This document shows positions 17,870 through 26,712 of a stretch of DNA of 64,000 nucleotides, one piece after another. The DNA comes from Lysobacterales bacterium (GTDB lineage: Bacteria; Pseudomonadota; Gammaproteobacteria; Xanthomonadales; Xanthomonadaceae): positions 1 through 64,000 of the forward strand of contig JAFLDZ010000003.1 of assembly GCA_017302135.1 (NCBI GenBank), read 5' to 3'. The notes under the pieces were generated by a model. The model was not told the DNA's origin. It ran no database searches and saw only the letters and a program-made list of their open reading frames with translations. A program made the position numbers and the translations under genes. Every line of letters starts with the position of its first letter. The first letter of the stretch is position 1.

Positions 17870-18591
17870 ACGACCGCCACGGCAACGACGCGCAGCCCAT
17901 CGGGCAATCGCTGAGCACGACGCGCCAGGAACAGGCGCTGACCACGCGCCAGCTGGAAGAACGCCGGCTGATCCATCGCCAGGAATCGGTACGCGTGCAT
18001 GCGGATGCGTTCCGCGAACTTCGCACGCGACTGCTCGCGTTGGGCGGCAACGGCAGCAGTTTCGTCACCCTGGTGGCGCCGGTGCGCCACGGCTGCGGCG
18101 GCAGTTATGTCGCGCGCAATCTGGCGGCGGCGTTCGCGTTCGACGAGACCAAACAGGCGCTGTTGATCGATTGCGATGCGACCCATCCCGCGCAGGGCGA
18201 TGCATTGCAGGTCGCCGCCGAGCACGGTGGGCTGATCGACTATCTCGAGAACGACAGCATTGCGATACGCGATATCGTCTATGCAACCGGGGTGCCTCGA
18301 CTGCAGCTGATCCCGGCCGGCCGTATCCGCGAAACGCCGGGCGAGAGTTTCAGCTCGCTGCGGATGCGCGCACTGATCGATTCGCTGCGCACCCATCACG
18401 GCAACCGCCATCTGATTCTCGACGGCTCGCCCGTGCAGGGGTCGCCGGATGCGCGGATCCTGTCCGATCTCGCCGATCTGGTGGTGCTGGTCGTGGGTTA
18501 CGGCCAGGTCGCACCCGATGCCATCGACAAGGCTGTCGCCAGCTTTCCGCCGGAAAAATTCGCCGGCGTCGTGTTCAACCAGCGCCCATAA
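17866..18591 (+). CDS. BY-kinase-like (CpsD/CapB-type) protein with degenerate Walker A
   Basis: This 241-residue protein corresponds to the cytoplasmic tyrosine autokinase that pairs with Wzz-type proteins. It has the Walker A' motif LLIDCDA (Asp 102, Asp 104) and a Walker B-like LILDGSP. The P-loop, however, reads HGCGGSY (residues 75-81), with Gly 79 where the essential lysine of GxGKS/T should be. There is no C-terminal tyrosine cluster; it ends FNQRP. It is probably unable to hydrolyse ATP normally and may act as a structural partner of the chain-length protein, whose gene it overlaps. Confidence 0.75.
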   Translation: MNDRHGNDAQPIGQSLSTTRQEQALTTRQLEERRLIHRQESVRVHADAFRELRTRLLALGGNGSSFVTLVAPVRHGCGGSYVARNLAAAFAFDETKQALLIDCDATHPAQGDALQVAAEHGGLIDYLENDSIAIRDIVYATGVPRLQLIPAGRIRETPGESFSSLRMRALIDSLRTHHGNRHLILDGSPVQGSPDARILSDLADLVVLVVGYGQVAPDAIDKAVASFPPEKFAGVVFNQRP

Positions 18592-18610
18592 CGGGACGTC
18601 GGGAGGTCGC

Positions 18611-19927
18611 ATGCTTCGCCATCGGCTCCATCTCACCCTGCTCGGCGCCTCGGTGCTGATGGTCAGCCCGCACACCGTGTACGCACTGCGTATCGATTAC
18701 ATCCTCGATGTCACTGCGGAGCACAGCGACAACCTGCTGCTGACGCCGGACGATCCGGTCTCGCTCACGGTCCTGCGACCGGGCGCCAGCGTCGACCTCA
18801 CCCACGAATCCTCGACGCTGCAGACCCACATCAGCGGTCGCGCCGAATACCGCTATTACGGCGACCGCCGCTTCGACGATACCGTCGACGGCGCCTTGAC
18901 CGCTCGCGTGAATTGGGTCGCGATTCCCGAGCGCCTCGGTTTCAGCCTGGTCGACAGTCTCGCGCTGCAGCCGGTCGACACGCTGGCGCCGGATACGCCG
19001 GGCAATCGTCAGCAGGTCAATGTGCTGTCGGCCGGGCCGACCCTGAATTTCGATTGGGGCGGTGGCTGGCGCGGCGCGACCGAACTGCGCTACGTGCGCA
19101 GCGAGGCCGAGATCACCGATGAGTTCAATTCGAACCGCATCGATCTGGCGCTGCGCGCAATCAAACCGATCAGCGCCACCAGCCGCTTCGGGTTCAACGC
19201 GCAGACGCAGCGGGTCGATTTCGAAGACGATGCCACCGCGCGCGACTACACGCGCTCGTCGCTGTTCGCGCGCTACACGCGCACGCTCAGCCGCTTCGAT
19301 CTCGCGGTCGATCTGGGCTATTCGCGGCTCGACTACCGGCGCGACCTGCCCGGTTCGGCCGGCGCACGCTCGGATCCGTTGCTGCGCACCGAGCTGGGCT
19401 GGCGACCCAATGCGAGCCATCGCCTCGGCATCCGCTTCAACAGCGAATTTTCCGATGCCGCTGCCGATACCCTGGCCGACCTCGGCGAAGGGCCGGAACT
19501 GCCGACCGAGCTCGTCACCGGCGAAGCGATCGTCAACGCCTCGCCCTATCTGCAGCGCCAACTCGAAGCCGACTACGGCTTCACCGCAACGCGTTGGACG
19601 TTCGGCATCACGCCGTATGTCGGCCGGCGGCGGTACGAAGACATCGGCACCTTCGACCAGAACGATTACGGCACCAGCATCGAAGCGGGCTGGCGCGCGC
19701 GGCAAGACCTGAGACTCGGCGTCAATGCTTCGCTGGTCCACATCGACTACCTGAATCTGGACCGCGAGGATGAAACCCGTCGCTATGGCGGCCACATCCG
19801 CTACGACTGGGCGAAACGCTGGAGCGGCACGTTCTCGTTCGCGCGTTACGAACGCCACAGCACCACGCCCGGCCAGAACGCGGACCAGAACGTCTTCGGC
19901 CTGACCGTCAGCTACCGCAACCGCTGA
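18611..19927 (+). CDS. Outer-membrane beta-barrel protein of the EPS export operon
   Basis: This 438-residue protein has a signal peptide (cleavage after VYA near residue 26). The mature part is a series of amphipathic beta strands with alternating polar and aromatic residues, ending VFGLTVSYRNR, typical of a barrel. It resembles the outer-membrane beta-barrel proteins (TIGR03016 type) found in PEP-CTERM/XrtA EPS loci, and probably forms or helps an EPS secretion pore. The ATG at 18611 follows a GGGAGG site. Confidence 0.8.
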   Translation: MLRHRLHLTLLGASVLMVSPHTVYALRIDYILDVTAEHSDNLLLTPDDPVSLTVLRPGASVDLTHESSTLQTHISGRAEYRYYGDRRFDDTVDGALTARVNWVAIPERLGFSLVDSLALQPVDTLAPDTPGNRQQVNVLSAGPTLNFDWGGGWRGATELRYVRSEAEITDEFNSNRIDLALRAIKPISATSRFGFNAQTQRVDFEDDATARDYTRSSLFARYTRTLSRFDLAVDLGYSRLDYRRDLPGSAGARSDPLLRTELGWRPNASHRLGIRFNSEFSDAAADTLADLGEGPELPTELVTGEAIVNASPYLQRQLEADYGFTATRWTFGITPYVGRRRYEDIGTFDQNDYGTSIEAGWRARQDLRLGVNASLVHIDYLNLDREDETRRYGGHIRYDWAKRWSGTFSFARYERHSTTPGQNADQNVFGLTVSYRNR

Positions 19928-19931
19928 ATCC

Positions 19932-21749
19932 ATGAGCGCCGGCATCGCGCCCCTGTCTCCACTGCAGCGATTCGTCGCCTATGCAGTCGTTGCCTGTCTG
20001 TGGCCGATCTCTCTTGTCGCCTGCGGTCAACAGCAGTCCGCCCAGGCATCGGCGGCCAGTGCCGGTGCCGAACGCAGGAACGCCGCAGTCGAAGCCCGCG
20101 CGCCGCTGGCAGCGATCACCGCAGGCATTCCGCTCGACCTGGGCTATGTCGACCGCACATCGCCGGCGTTCGCGCGCTTCCGACGCTGGGTGGACAACGC
20201 GGTCGCGGGCGATCCGGGCTATGCCTTTTCCGCCTACCACGCCGCGCTGTTGTATCGGCTCGATCCCGACAAAAAATACTGCGCGCTGGCGATCTCGATG
20301 ATCGAGCGCGAAGTGGCCGCTGCCGAAACCGCGATCGCCGATGGTCGCGCGCCCGAGATCGCCGGCGATTCGTATCTCGACATCGGGCCGCGCATCTCCG
20401 CACTGTCGATGACGCTCGATACCTGCAAAGCGGACATCGACGATGCGCAGCGCGCGCGCTGGTCGGCCTACGCCGAACAGGCCGTGTGGAATGTCTGGCA
20501 CAACCTGCGCGCGCACTGGGGCACGCGACCGCGCCCATGGACCGGCTGGTCGGTCGACAACCCCGGCAACAACTATCACTACAGCTTCCTCGAAGCGACG
20601 CTGTACTGGGCGCTGGCCAGCGGCAACAACGACTGGATGCGTTTTCTTCACGACGAAAAAATGCCGCCGTTGCAGGCCTATTTCGCGACGTTGCCCGGCG
20701 GCGGCAGCCTGGAAGGCACCGGTTACGGCGCATCGCACATCCGCCTGTTCGCGCTGTACCGACTGTGGCGCGACGCCACCGGCGAGGATATCGCCAACGC
20801 CAATCCGCACGCGGACGACAGCATCGCGTATTGGACGCATGCGACAGTTCCGACCATGGACCGCTTTGCCCCGATCGGCGACCAGTCGCGCAGTTCGATC
20901 CCGGAGGTCTACGACTACCACCGGGGGTTGGTGCTGGAGGCGCGCGCGCTCAGCAAAAATGCCGATTCGCAGGCATTGGCCTCATGGTGGCTGCATCGCA
21001 TCTCGATCCCGCGGATGAGCAACGGCTTCAATTCGCTGCACGATCTGCTGCCGGCAGGCGACGCGGAGGCGCCCGCGCCCGACACCCTGTTCCATCACGC
21101 CGAAGGCACCGGCCATCTGTTCGCGCGCAGCGGCTGGGACAAGGACGCGATGTGGCTGGCGTTCGTCGCCGGGCCCTACAACGAAAGCCATGCGCACCAG
21201 GAACAGGGCGGCTTCACCCTGTTCGCGCGCGACTGGCTGACCGTGACCGAAAACATCTGGACCCACAGCGGCATCCAGCAGGGCACCGAAACCCACAACG
21301 TGCTTCGCTTCGAGCGCGGCACGACCGATCCGCAGGTGATTCACCAGCGCCAACCCGGTCGCTCGCGGATGACCGTCACCCCCGGCGCCAACGGTGCCCT
21401 GCGCGTCGATGCCGACCTCACCGGCGCTTACGACGACGATGCGCCGGTGCGGCGTTGGACCCGTGCACTGGACTTCGCAGACCGCAAACTGCGGGTGGAA
21501 GACCGGTTCACCATCGCCCCGGGCCACCGTGCGGTGTTCCAGCTCAACCTGCCGGTCGAACCCACGATCGACGGCCAGACCGCCACCGCCGGACGGCTGC
21601 GGGTCCGGGTGATCGCGCCAGCGGGTGCACGCATCGGCAAATTCGACTGGCGCAGCGTCGACAGCGGCGAATTCCGCAGCGGCTGGCGGCTGGATATTGC
21701 CGGCGGAACAGAGACTTACGTCGTAGAGCTCGAAGAAGTCTCAAACTGA
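19932..21749 (+). CDS. Heparinase II/III-family lipoprotein (paralogue 1)
   Basis: This 605-residue protein starts with a signal carrying a lipobox (LVAC, Cys 31), so it is probably membrane-anchored. The middle is a helical toroid with DNPGNNYHYSFLEAT, and the C-terminal half is a beta-sandwich with SHAHQEQGGFTLF; both are features of heparinase II/III-type polysaccharide lyases. It is likely to cleave an acidic polysaccharide, plausibly the EPS made by this locus; substrate and activity are inferences. It lies 4 bp after the barrel gene. It shares long identical runs with the next gene, for example VTENIWTHSGIQQGTE. Confidence 0.8.
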   Translation: MSAGIAPLSPLQRFVAYAVVACLWPISLVACGQQQSAQASAASAGAERRNAAVEARAPLAAITAGIPLDLGYVDRTSPAFARFRRWVDNAVAGDPGYAFSAYHAALLYRLDPDKKYCALAISMIEREVAAAETAIADGRAPEIAGDSYLDIGPRISALSMTLDTCKADIDDAQRARWSAYAEQAVWNVWHNLRAHWGTRPRPWTGWSVDNPGNNYHYSFLEATLYWALASGNNDWMRFLHDEKMPPLQAYFATLPGGGSLEGTGYGASHIRLFALYRLWRDATGEDIANANPHADDSIAYWTHATVPTMDRFAPIGDQSRSSIPEVYDYHRGLVLEARALSKNADSQALASWWLHRISIPRMSNGFNSLHDLLPAGDAEAPAPDTLFHHAEGTGHLFARSGWDKDAMWLAFVAGPYNESHAHQEQGGFTLFARDWLTVTENIWTHSGIQQGTETHNVLRFERGTTDPQVIHQRQPGRSRMTVTPGANGALRVDADLTGAYDDDAPVRRWTRALDFADRKLRVEDRFTIAPGHRAVFQLNLPVEPTIDGQTATAGRLRVRVIAPAGARIGKFDWRSVDSGEFRSGWRLDIAGGTETYVVELEEVSN

Positions 21750-21980
21750 ACGCTTGCTGACTCACGTCCTCGACGGCGTTCACACTTTGCCCCGATGGCC
21801 GCCCCAAGAGTCCGGCCGGTCACATTTCGCCCCCGCCGCCGACACCATACTGGCCCCCGGTCGCCCCGTTCAGGTTCGGGCAGCCACGTACGACGCGCTG
21901 CACCCGGGTCCGGACGGGGTGCATCAGGGGGCGCGACCGACCGAACTGTCGCCACGGACGCGAACGCCAGAGCCTTGAAC

Positions 21981-23894
21981 ATGCCCCAGTCTTACCGCAA
22001 CACCTTTTCGCCGGCCACAACCTCCCCCCGCAAACGCGTCGCCCAGGGCCTGATCGTCCTCGGTATGGTCGCCACCGCCGGCATTGCCCTCGCCGGCCCG
22101 GCCAAGCTGATGCGCGAACTGCGCTCGCGCATGTTCGAAAGCGATCGGGGAACCGTGGCCCAGGTCGGCCGCGTGCAGGCGCTCCGCCGCACGCCGGTCG
22201 CCAATCGCAGCCGCTCGACCGCAGGTTCGACGGCCGCACAGGCGTCCGAGATTCCGATGAATCTCACCTACATCGACACCTCGCGTACCGCTTACACGCG
22301 CTTCCGCACATGGGTCAACAACGCCGTCGCCGGCAACCCCGGCTATGCCTACGAGGCGCGCGACTCGGCGCTGATGTTCCGCATCACCCGCGACGTGAAG
22401 TACTGCACCCACGCCATCGGCATGGTCGAGCAGCAGGTCTCGCAGGCGGAAACCGCGATCGCGGCGGGCCAGAATCCGGTGGTGGCGGGCGACTCGTATC
22501 TCGACGTCGGTCCTATGATCGGCGATGTCGCGATGACCTACGACACCTGCAACATGCAGCTCACCGCGAATCAACGCCAGCGTTGGTCGGCCTATGCCGA
22601 GCAGGCCATCTGGAACGTCTGGAACTATCAGAGCGCGCGCTGGGGCACCCGTTCCGCACCGTGGAGCGGCTGGTCGATCGACAATCCGGGCAACAACTAT
22701 CACTACAGCTTCCTGGAAGCGACCATGTCGTGGGCGCTGGCTTCGCGGAGCACGACCTGGATGAGTTTCCTGCAGAGCAACAAGCTGCCGAAGCTCGAAG
22801 CCTATTACCGCACGATCCCGACCGGCGGCAGTCTCGAAGGCACCGGGTACGGCACCGCGCAGATGCGCCTGTTCAATCTGTACAGCATGTGGCGGGACGC
22901 GACCGGCATCGATCTGGCCAACGCCAATACCCATGCGACCAACACCATCAAGTGGTGGACGCACGCCACCGTGCCGACGCTCGACCGCTTCGCGCCGCTG
23001 GGCGACCAGTCGCGCGTGTCGGTGCCGGAAATCTACGACTACCACCGCCGGCTGGTGCTGGAAGCCCGCCATCTCACCCAGGACCCGACTGCGCAGCGGA
23101 TCGCCAGCTGGTGGCTCAACAACATCTCCGTGCAGCAGATGGGACAGGGGCTGAATTTCCGCTACGACATGCTGCCGCCGGGCACCAACGGCGCAGCGCC
23201 GACGGAGCTGTATTACCACGGCACCGGCACCGGTCATCTGTTCGCGCGCTCCGGCTGGGATCGCGCCGCGATGTGGATGTCCTATGTCGCCGGCCCGTAC
23301 AACGAAAGCCATGCGCACCAGGACCAGGGCGCGTTCACCCTGTTCGCGAACGACTGGCTGGCGGTGACCGAAAACATCTGGACCCACAGCGGCATCCAGC
23401 AGGGCACCGAAGTCCACAACACGATGCGCTTCGAACGCAGCAACCCCAGCGTCGCGCAGTGCGCCAGCCCGTCCAACGACCGCATCGTCCACCAGTGCGC
23501 CGACAGCACTTCGACGATGACCGTCACCCCCGGCGCGAATGGCGCGTTGACCGTCGTATCCAACCTCAAGCCCGCCTACGGCAACAACCCCGCGCTCAGC
23601 GCGTGGACCCGCCGCCTCGACTTCGCCTCGCGCAAGCTCACGGTGCGCGACAACTTCACGCTGGCCGCAGGCACGACCGCGTTCTTCCAGGTGCAGGTGC
23701 CGGTGCAGCCGGTGGTCAGCGGCACCACCGTCACCGCCGGCAAGCTGAAAGTGCGGGTGCTGGAGCCGGCAGGCGCCACCATCACCCTGAAGAACTGGAA
23801 TCCGGTGGACACCAGCGAGTTCTACAAGGGCTGGCGGATCGATATCGGCGGCGGCAGCAGCACCTATCTGGTGGAGTTGAGCGAAGCGCCGTAA
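21981..23894 (+). CDS. Heparinase II/III-family secreted protein (paralogue 2)
   Basis: This 637-residue tandem paralogue of the preceding gene keeps the same architecture: DNPGNNYHYSFLEAT in the toroid and SHAHQDQGAFTLF in the sandwich domain. Its N-terminus differs: a signal peptide (LIVLGMVATAGIALAGPA) without a lipobox, so the mature protein is probably soluble in the periplasm or secreted. An insert with two cysteines (VAQCASPSNDRIVHQC) is absent from paralogue 1. The ATG at 21981 follows a 231-bp spacer, so it may have its own promoter. A strong terminator follows. Confidence 0.8.
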   Translation: MPQSYRNTFSPATTSPRKRVAQGLIVLGMVATAGIALAGPAKLMRELRSRMFESDRGTVAQVGRVQALRRTPVANRSRSTAGSTAAQASEIPMNLTYIDTSRTAYTRFRTWVNNAVAGNPGYAYEARDSALMFRITRDVKYCTHAIGMVEQQVSQAETAIAAGQNPVVAGDSYLDVGPMIGDVAMTYDTCNMQLTANQRQRWSAYAEQAIWNVWNYQSARWGTRSAPWSGWSIDNPGNNYHYSFLEATMSWALASRSTTWMSFLQSNKLPKLEAYYRTIPTGGSLEGTGYGTAQMRLFNLYSMWRDATGIDLANANTHATNTIKWWTHATVPTLDRFAPLGDQSRVSVPEIYDYHRRLVLEARHLTQDPTAQRIASWWLNNISVQQMGQGLNFRYDMLPPGTNGAAPTELYYHGTGTGHLFARSGWDRAAMWMSYVAGPYNESHAHQDQGAFTLFANDWLAVTENIWTHSGIQQGTEVHNTMRFERSNPSVAQCASPSNDRIVHQCADSTSTMTVTPGANGALTVVSNLKPAYGNNPALSAWTRRLDFASRKLTVRDNFTLAAGTTAFFQVQVPVQPVVSGTTVTAGKLKVRVLEPAGATITLKNWNPVDTSEFYKGWRIDIGGGSSTYLVELSEAP

Positions 23895-23923
23895 CAGCAT
23901 CGACCGCAATCGTGCGAAACGCC

Positions 23924-23951
23924 AAAAAGCCCGGGAATTCCCGGGCTTTTT
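23924..23951. terminator. Bidirectional-looking terminator after the EPS export operon
   Basis: A perfect 28-bp palindrome: five A, GCCCGGGAATTCCCGGGC, five T. The rightward operon ends here, 30 bp after the second heparinase-like gene. The A-tract on the left would let it also work on leftward transcripts. Confidence 0.9.
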
Positions 23952-24072
23952 GCATACAGGCTTCTCGAATATGACGGAGTCCGGAACATATGATCGCGAT
24001 CCCGCCGCACATTTCTATCGAAACCGGCATGCGCCCATAGACTGACGCACTCAACTTCGATCAGGCAAAGCC

Positions 24073-24606
24073 ATGTACGACGCAGACCCGCAGGATTCCG
24101 GCAGACAGGACCAGTCCAGACAACTCGACACGCTCCGCAAACTCGTCAAGGACGCTCAGATCGCGATGCTGACCACCGCCACATCCGACGGCACGCTGAT
24201 CTCGCGCCCGCTGCAGACGCTCGATTTCGACGAGGACAATGTGCTGTGGTTCGCCACTGATTCGACCAGCGAGAAAGCGCTGGAGATCAAGACGCATCCG
24301 CACATCGGGCTCGCTTACGCCGATCGGCGAGACAACAGTTACGTCTCGATCTCGGGACCTGCGCGTCTGCTGCGCGACGAACAGAAGATCGACACCTTGT
24401 GGTCACCGGCGATGTCGCTGTTCTTTCCCGCAGGCAAGGACGATCCGAATCTGGTGCTGATCCGGGTCGAGATCGAACGTGCCGAGTACTGGGACGGGCC
24501 GGGCACCATCGTCGGCAAACTGCTGTATCTCGCTGCAGCAGCGATCACCGGCAATCCGGGCGTGATGACACAGAATGTCATCGTGGAAACCAGCGCGTCC
24601 GAATGA
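24073..24606 (+). CDS. General stress protein (pyridoxamine 5'-phosphate oxidase-like fold)
   Basis: This 177-residue protein belongs to the PNPOx-like/GSP26 family of flavin-binding split-barrel proteins. Evidence is the barrel pattern AMLTTATSDGTLISRPLQTLDFD, LWFATDSTSEKALEIKTHP, YVSISGPARLLRD, and the C-terminal RVEIERAEYWDGPG. In Xanthomonas citri a homologue binds FAD/FMN and helps virulence; the enzymatic role is unclear. It stands between the export operon and the leftward EPS operon and is probably unrelated to EPS synthesis. Confidence 0.85.
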   Translation: MYDADPQDSGRQDQSRQLDTLRKLVKDAQIAMLTTATSDGTLISRPLQTLDFDEDNVLWFATDSTSEKALEIKTHPHIGLAYADRRDNSYVSISGPARLLRDEQKIDTLWSPAMSLFFPAGKDDPNLVLIRVEIERAEYWDGPGTIVGKLLYLAAAAITGNPGVMTQNVIVETSASE

Positions 24607-24633
24607 TTCCATACGCGTCGGGCAGCGCAGGTA

Positions 24634-25392
24634 CTACCTGCGCTTGCCCACCGCGATCGCCGCGTAGTGCGCGAAATACCACGCAGCGCGAATCCGCCCC
24701 AGACCTTCGACGTTGCGATAGATGTTCCACTGCCACTGCGCGGCCTTGCGCTTGTCGGCGGACAGCGAGCCGGTGCGGACCAGGTACTCGGCCAGCGGCT
24801 CGGTCGTCGGTACCCGGCGGGCGATACCGGCGCGTCGCACCAGTTGCAGCCAGAACACGTAGTCCTCGTGGCCGATGCGCTCGAAGCGGCCATCGCCCAG
24901 CGCACGATCGTAGATGCCGGTGAGGTTGCCGATGCGGTTGCTTTTGAGCATATCGGCGTAACCGACTTCGGCCGGCGGGCGCACGATCGACAGCTCGCGA
25001 CCGCTTTCGTCGAAACGACGATAGCCGGTGTAGCAGATCATCGTGCCGGTCTCGCGCATGTGCGCAAGCTGCAGTGCGAGCTTGTCCGGCAGCCAGCGGT
25101 CGTCGCTGTCGAGAAACGCGAGATGGGTGCCGGTCGCGGCCTCGATACCGGCGTTGCGCGCGGCGGCGACGCCGCCGTTCTTGGGCTGCTTGATCGGCAC
25201 GACCCGCGAGTCGCGCGCGGCGGCATCTTCGATCAGGTCCCACGTCGCGTCTTTCGAACAGTCGTCGATCACCAGCAGCTGGACAGCGGCATGCGTCTGC
25301 GCGAACACCGAGTCCATCGAAGCGCAGAGCGTGGCGGCGGCGTTGTAGGCCGGCATGACGACACTGACTTTCGCCATGTCCGACTCGCTCAT
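24634..25392 (-). CDS. Glycosyltransferase family 2
   Basis: This 252-residue GT-A fold enzyme begins with KVSVVMPAYNAAATLCASMDSVFAQTH and has the LLVIDDCSKDATW segment, PKNGGVAAARNAGIEAATG and the metal-binding LDSDDRW (DxD). The GHEDYVFWL segment supplies the ED general-base motif. It probably adds one sugar to the lipid-linked EPS repeat at the inner membrane. The ATG at 25392 overlaps the previous stop by four bases; an internal ATG at 25377 is possible. It is the last gene of the leftward operon. Confidence 0.88.
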   Translation of the reverse strand: MSESDMAKVSVVMPAYNAAATLCASMDSVFAQTHAAVQLLVIDDCSKDATWDLIEDAAARDSRVVPIKQPKNGGVAAARNAGIEAATGTHLAFLDSDDRWLPDKLALQLAHMRETGTMICYTGYRRFDESGRELSIVRPPAEVGYADMLKSNRIGNLTGIYDRALGDGRFERIGHEDYVFWLQLVRRAGIARRVPTTEPLAEYLVRTGSLSADKRKAAQWQWNIYRNVEGLGRIRAAWYFAHYAAIAVGKRR

Positions 25393-26585
25393 GCAGTCCG
25401 CACCCTGCGACCACCCACCCATGAGGAGCGCGGCGCCGGCAGCAGATAGTCGCGATACTGGCCGGGATCGCCCTGTTCGCCGGCTTCGGCGGCCTTGATG
25501 ATGTTGTAGGTCTCGCGCGCGGTCACGTAGTGCAGCACGTGGCGCTTGCCGTCGTTGTACGCGGTTTCGAGATAACGGTGCATCGCATCGACCGGCGCGC
25601 CCAGCAACGTATCGATGTCGTGCTCCTGGGTGCCGTGGGTATGGATCTTCACGAACACCCACTCCGGGCGCCCTTCGACATGCACGCCGGTCTTCACCCA
25701 CAGATCGACGCGCGCCTCGGTCGGCGGGCAATTCCTGCGCACATCGGCGTTCTCGATCCGCGGCATCACCGCCAGTCGACGTTCGCGCCAGTTCAGGGCG
25801 AGCGGCCCCTGCACGATCATCAGATCGCCGCTGGCGCCACCGCCCACTTTCACCGGGCTGCCGTGATCGTGCGATTTCGGCGCCAGCGGATCGTCGGTGG
25901 CGTAGTAGATGCTGTTGACGGCGGCGGTCTGGGTATCGCTGGGCGCCGAGGGCAGCGTGAAATCGGCATAGCAGCCGAGTTCGCGCAGCAGGATCAGTTC
26001 GTTGTTGATGCCGCACCAGCGGCCGTCGCCGCGCGAGTTGTCCAGACACCAGTTGCCGTGGATGAAGCCGAACCGCAGCTGCCCGGTGTCCGGATCGCGC
26101 GGCAGCGCGCCGTGCTGTTCGTGCAAGGTCTTGCAGAAGCGGCCGATCGACGCGCGGAAATTCTGTTCGGTATCGTTGTCGTGGTGCAGATGCACCTCGA
26201 TCTCGCCATAGCCATCGGCACACAGCGACGCGATCTTGTCGAGATGCTCCACCGCATACTCTTCTTCCGGATAGAAGAAGCTGTGCTGCGGCGGACGGCC
26301 GTCGGCGTCGCGATGCCGTCCGGCGAGTTCGCGGTACTCGTGGCACCAGCGATCGACGCGGCGGCGCTGGGTGTCGAGGTCGGCACCTTTCCACATCGGC
26401 TCGAAATGATCGACGAAGCAGAACATCACGTGCACTGGACGGTCGGTCACCTCAGGCAAGCGGCGGCGCAGATACTCGCCCAGCCACAGATGCATGTTGC
26501 GTTTGCGCATGTCGCGAACGACCAGGATCGCGACCGCTGCGGCAAGCAGCAGCGCGAACAGGGCGACGAAAACGATCGCGCTCAT
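25389..26585 (-). CDS. Membrane-anchored deacetylase-like protein of unknown function
   Basis: This 398-residue protein has one N-terminal transmembrane segment (VFVALFALLLAAAVAILVV, residues 4-23) and a large soluble domain. Motifs such as FCFVDHFEP, EIEVHLHHDNDTEQN, FGFIHGNWCLDNS and VFVKIHTHGTQ put His and Asp at strand ends in the manner of polysaccharide-deacetylase or related barrel hydrolases, but no standard NodB signature (TFDDG) is present. It may modify the EPS in the periplasm. The ATG at 26585 (MSAIVF) is chosen; an upstream extension to 26633 would translate a tandem repeat. It is coupled to the downstream glycosyltransferase. Confidence 0.65.
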   Translation of the reverse strand: MSAIVFVALFALLLAAAVAILVVRDMRKRNMHLWLGEYLRRRLPEVTDRPVHVMFCFVDHFEPMWKGADLDTQRRRVDRWCHEYRELAGRHRDADGRPPQHSFFYPEEEYAVEHLDKIASLCADGYGEIEVHLHHDNDTEQNFRASIGRFCKTLHEQHGALPRDPDTGQLRFGFIHGNWCLDNSRGDGRWCGINNELILLRELGCYADFTLPSAPSDTQTAAVNSIYYATDDPLAPKSHDHGSPVKVGGGASGDLMIVQGPLALNWRERRLAVMPRIENADVRRNCPPTEARVDLWVKTGVHVEGRPEWVFVKIHTHGTQEHDIDTLLGAPVDAMHRYLETAYNDGKRHVLHYVTARETYNIIKAAEAGEQGDPGQYRDYLLPAPRSSWVGGRRVRTA

Positions 26586-26599
26586 CTCCGCACCCCGCA

Positions 26600-26674
26600 G
26601 TGTGGAGCCGTACTGTGTGGAGCCGCGCAGCATGGCGCCGCGCTGTGTGGAGCCGTGCGGTATGGAACCATGTT
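26600..26674. repeat. Five degenerate 15-bp tandem repeats
   Basis: Units of 15 bp begin at 26600, 26615, 26630, 26645 and 26660. The first, second and fourth start GTGTGGAGCCG; the third and fifth are diverged. The array fills the gap just upstream of the gene starting at 26585, in its leader. Confidence 0.75.
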
Positions 26675-26712
26675 CATGCCATCCCCCCTGGAGGCCGTAG
26701 ATCGATGCACGT

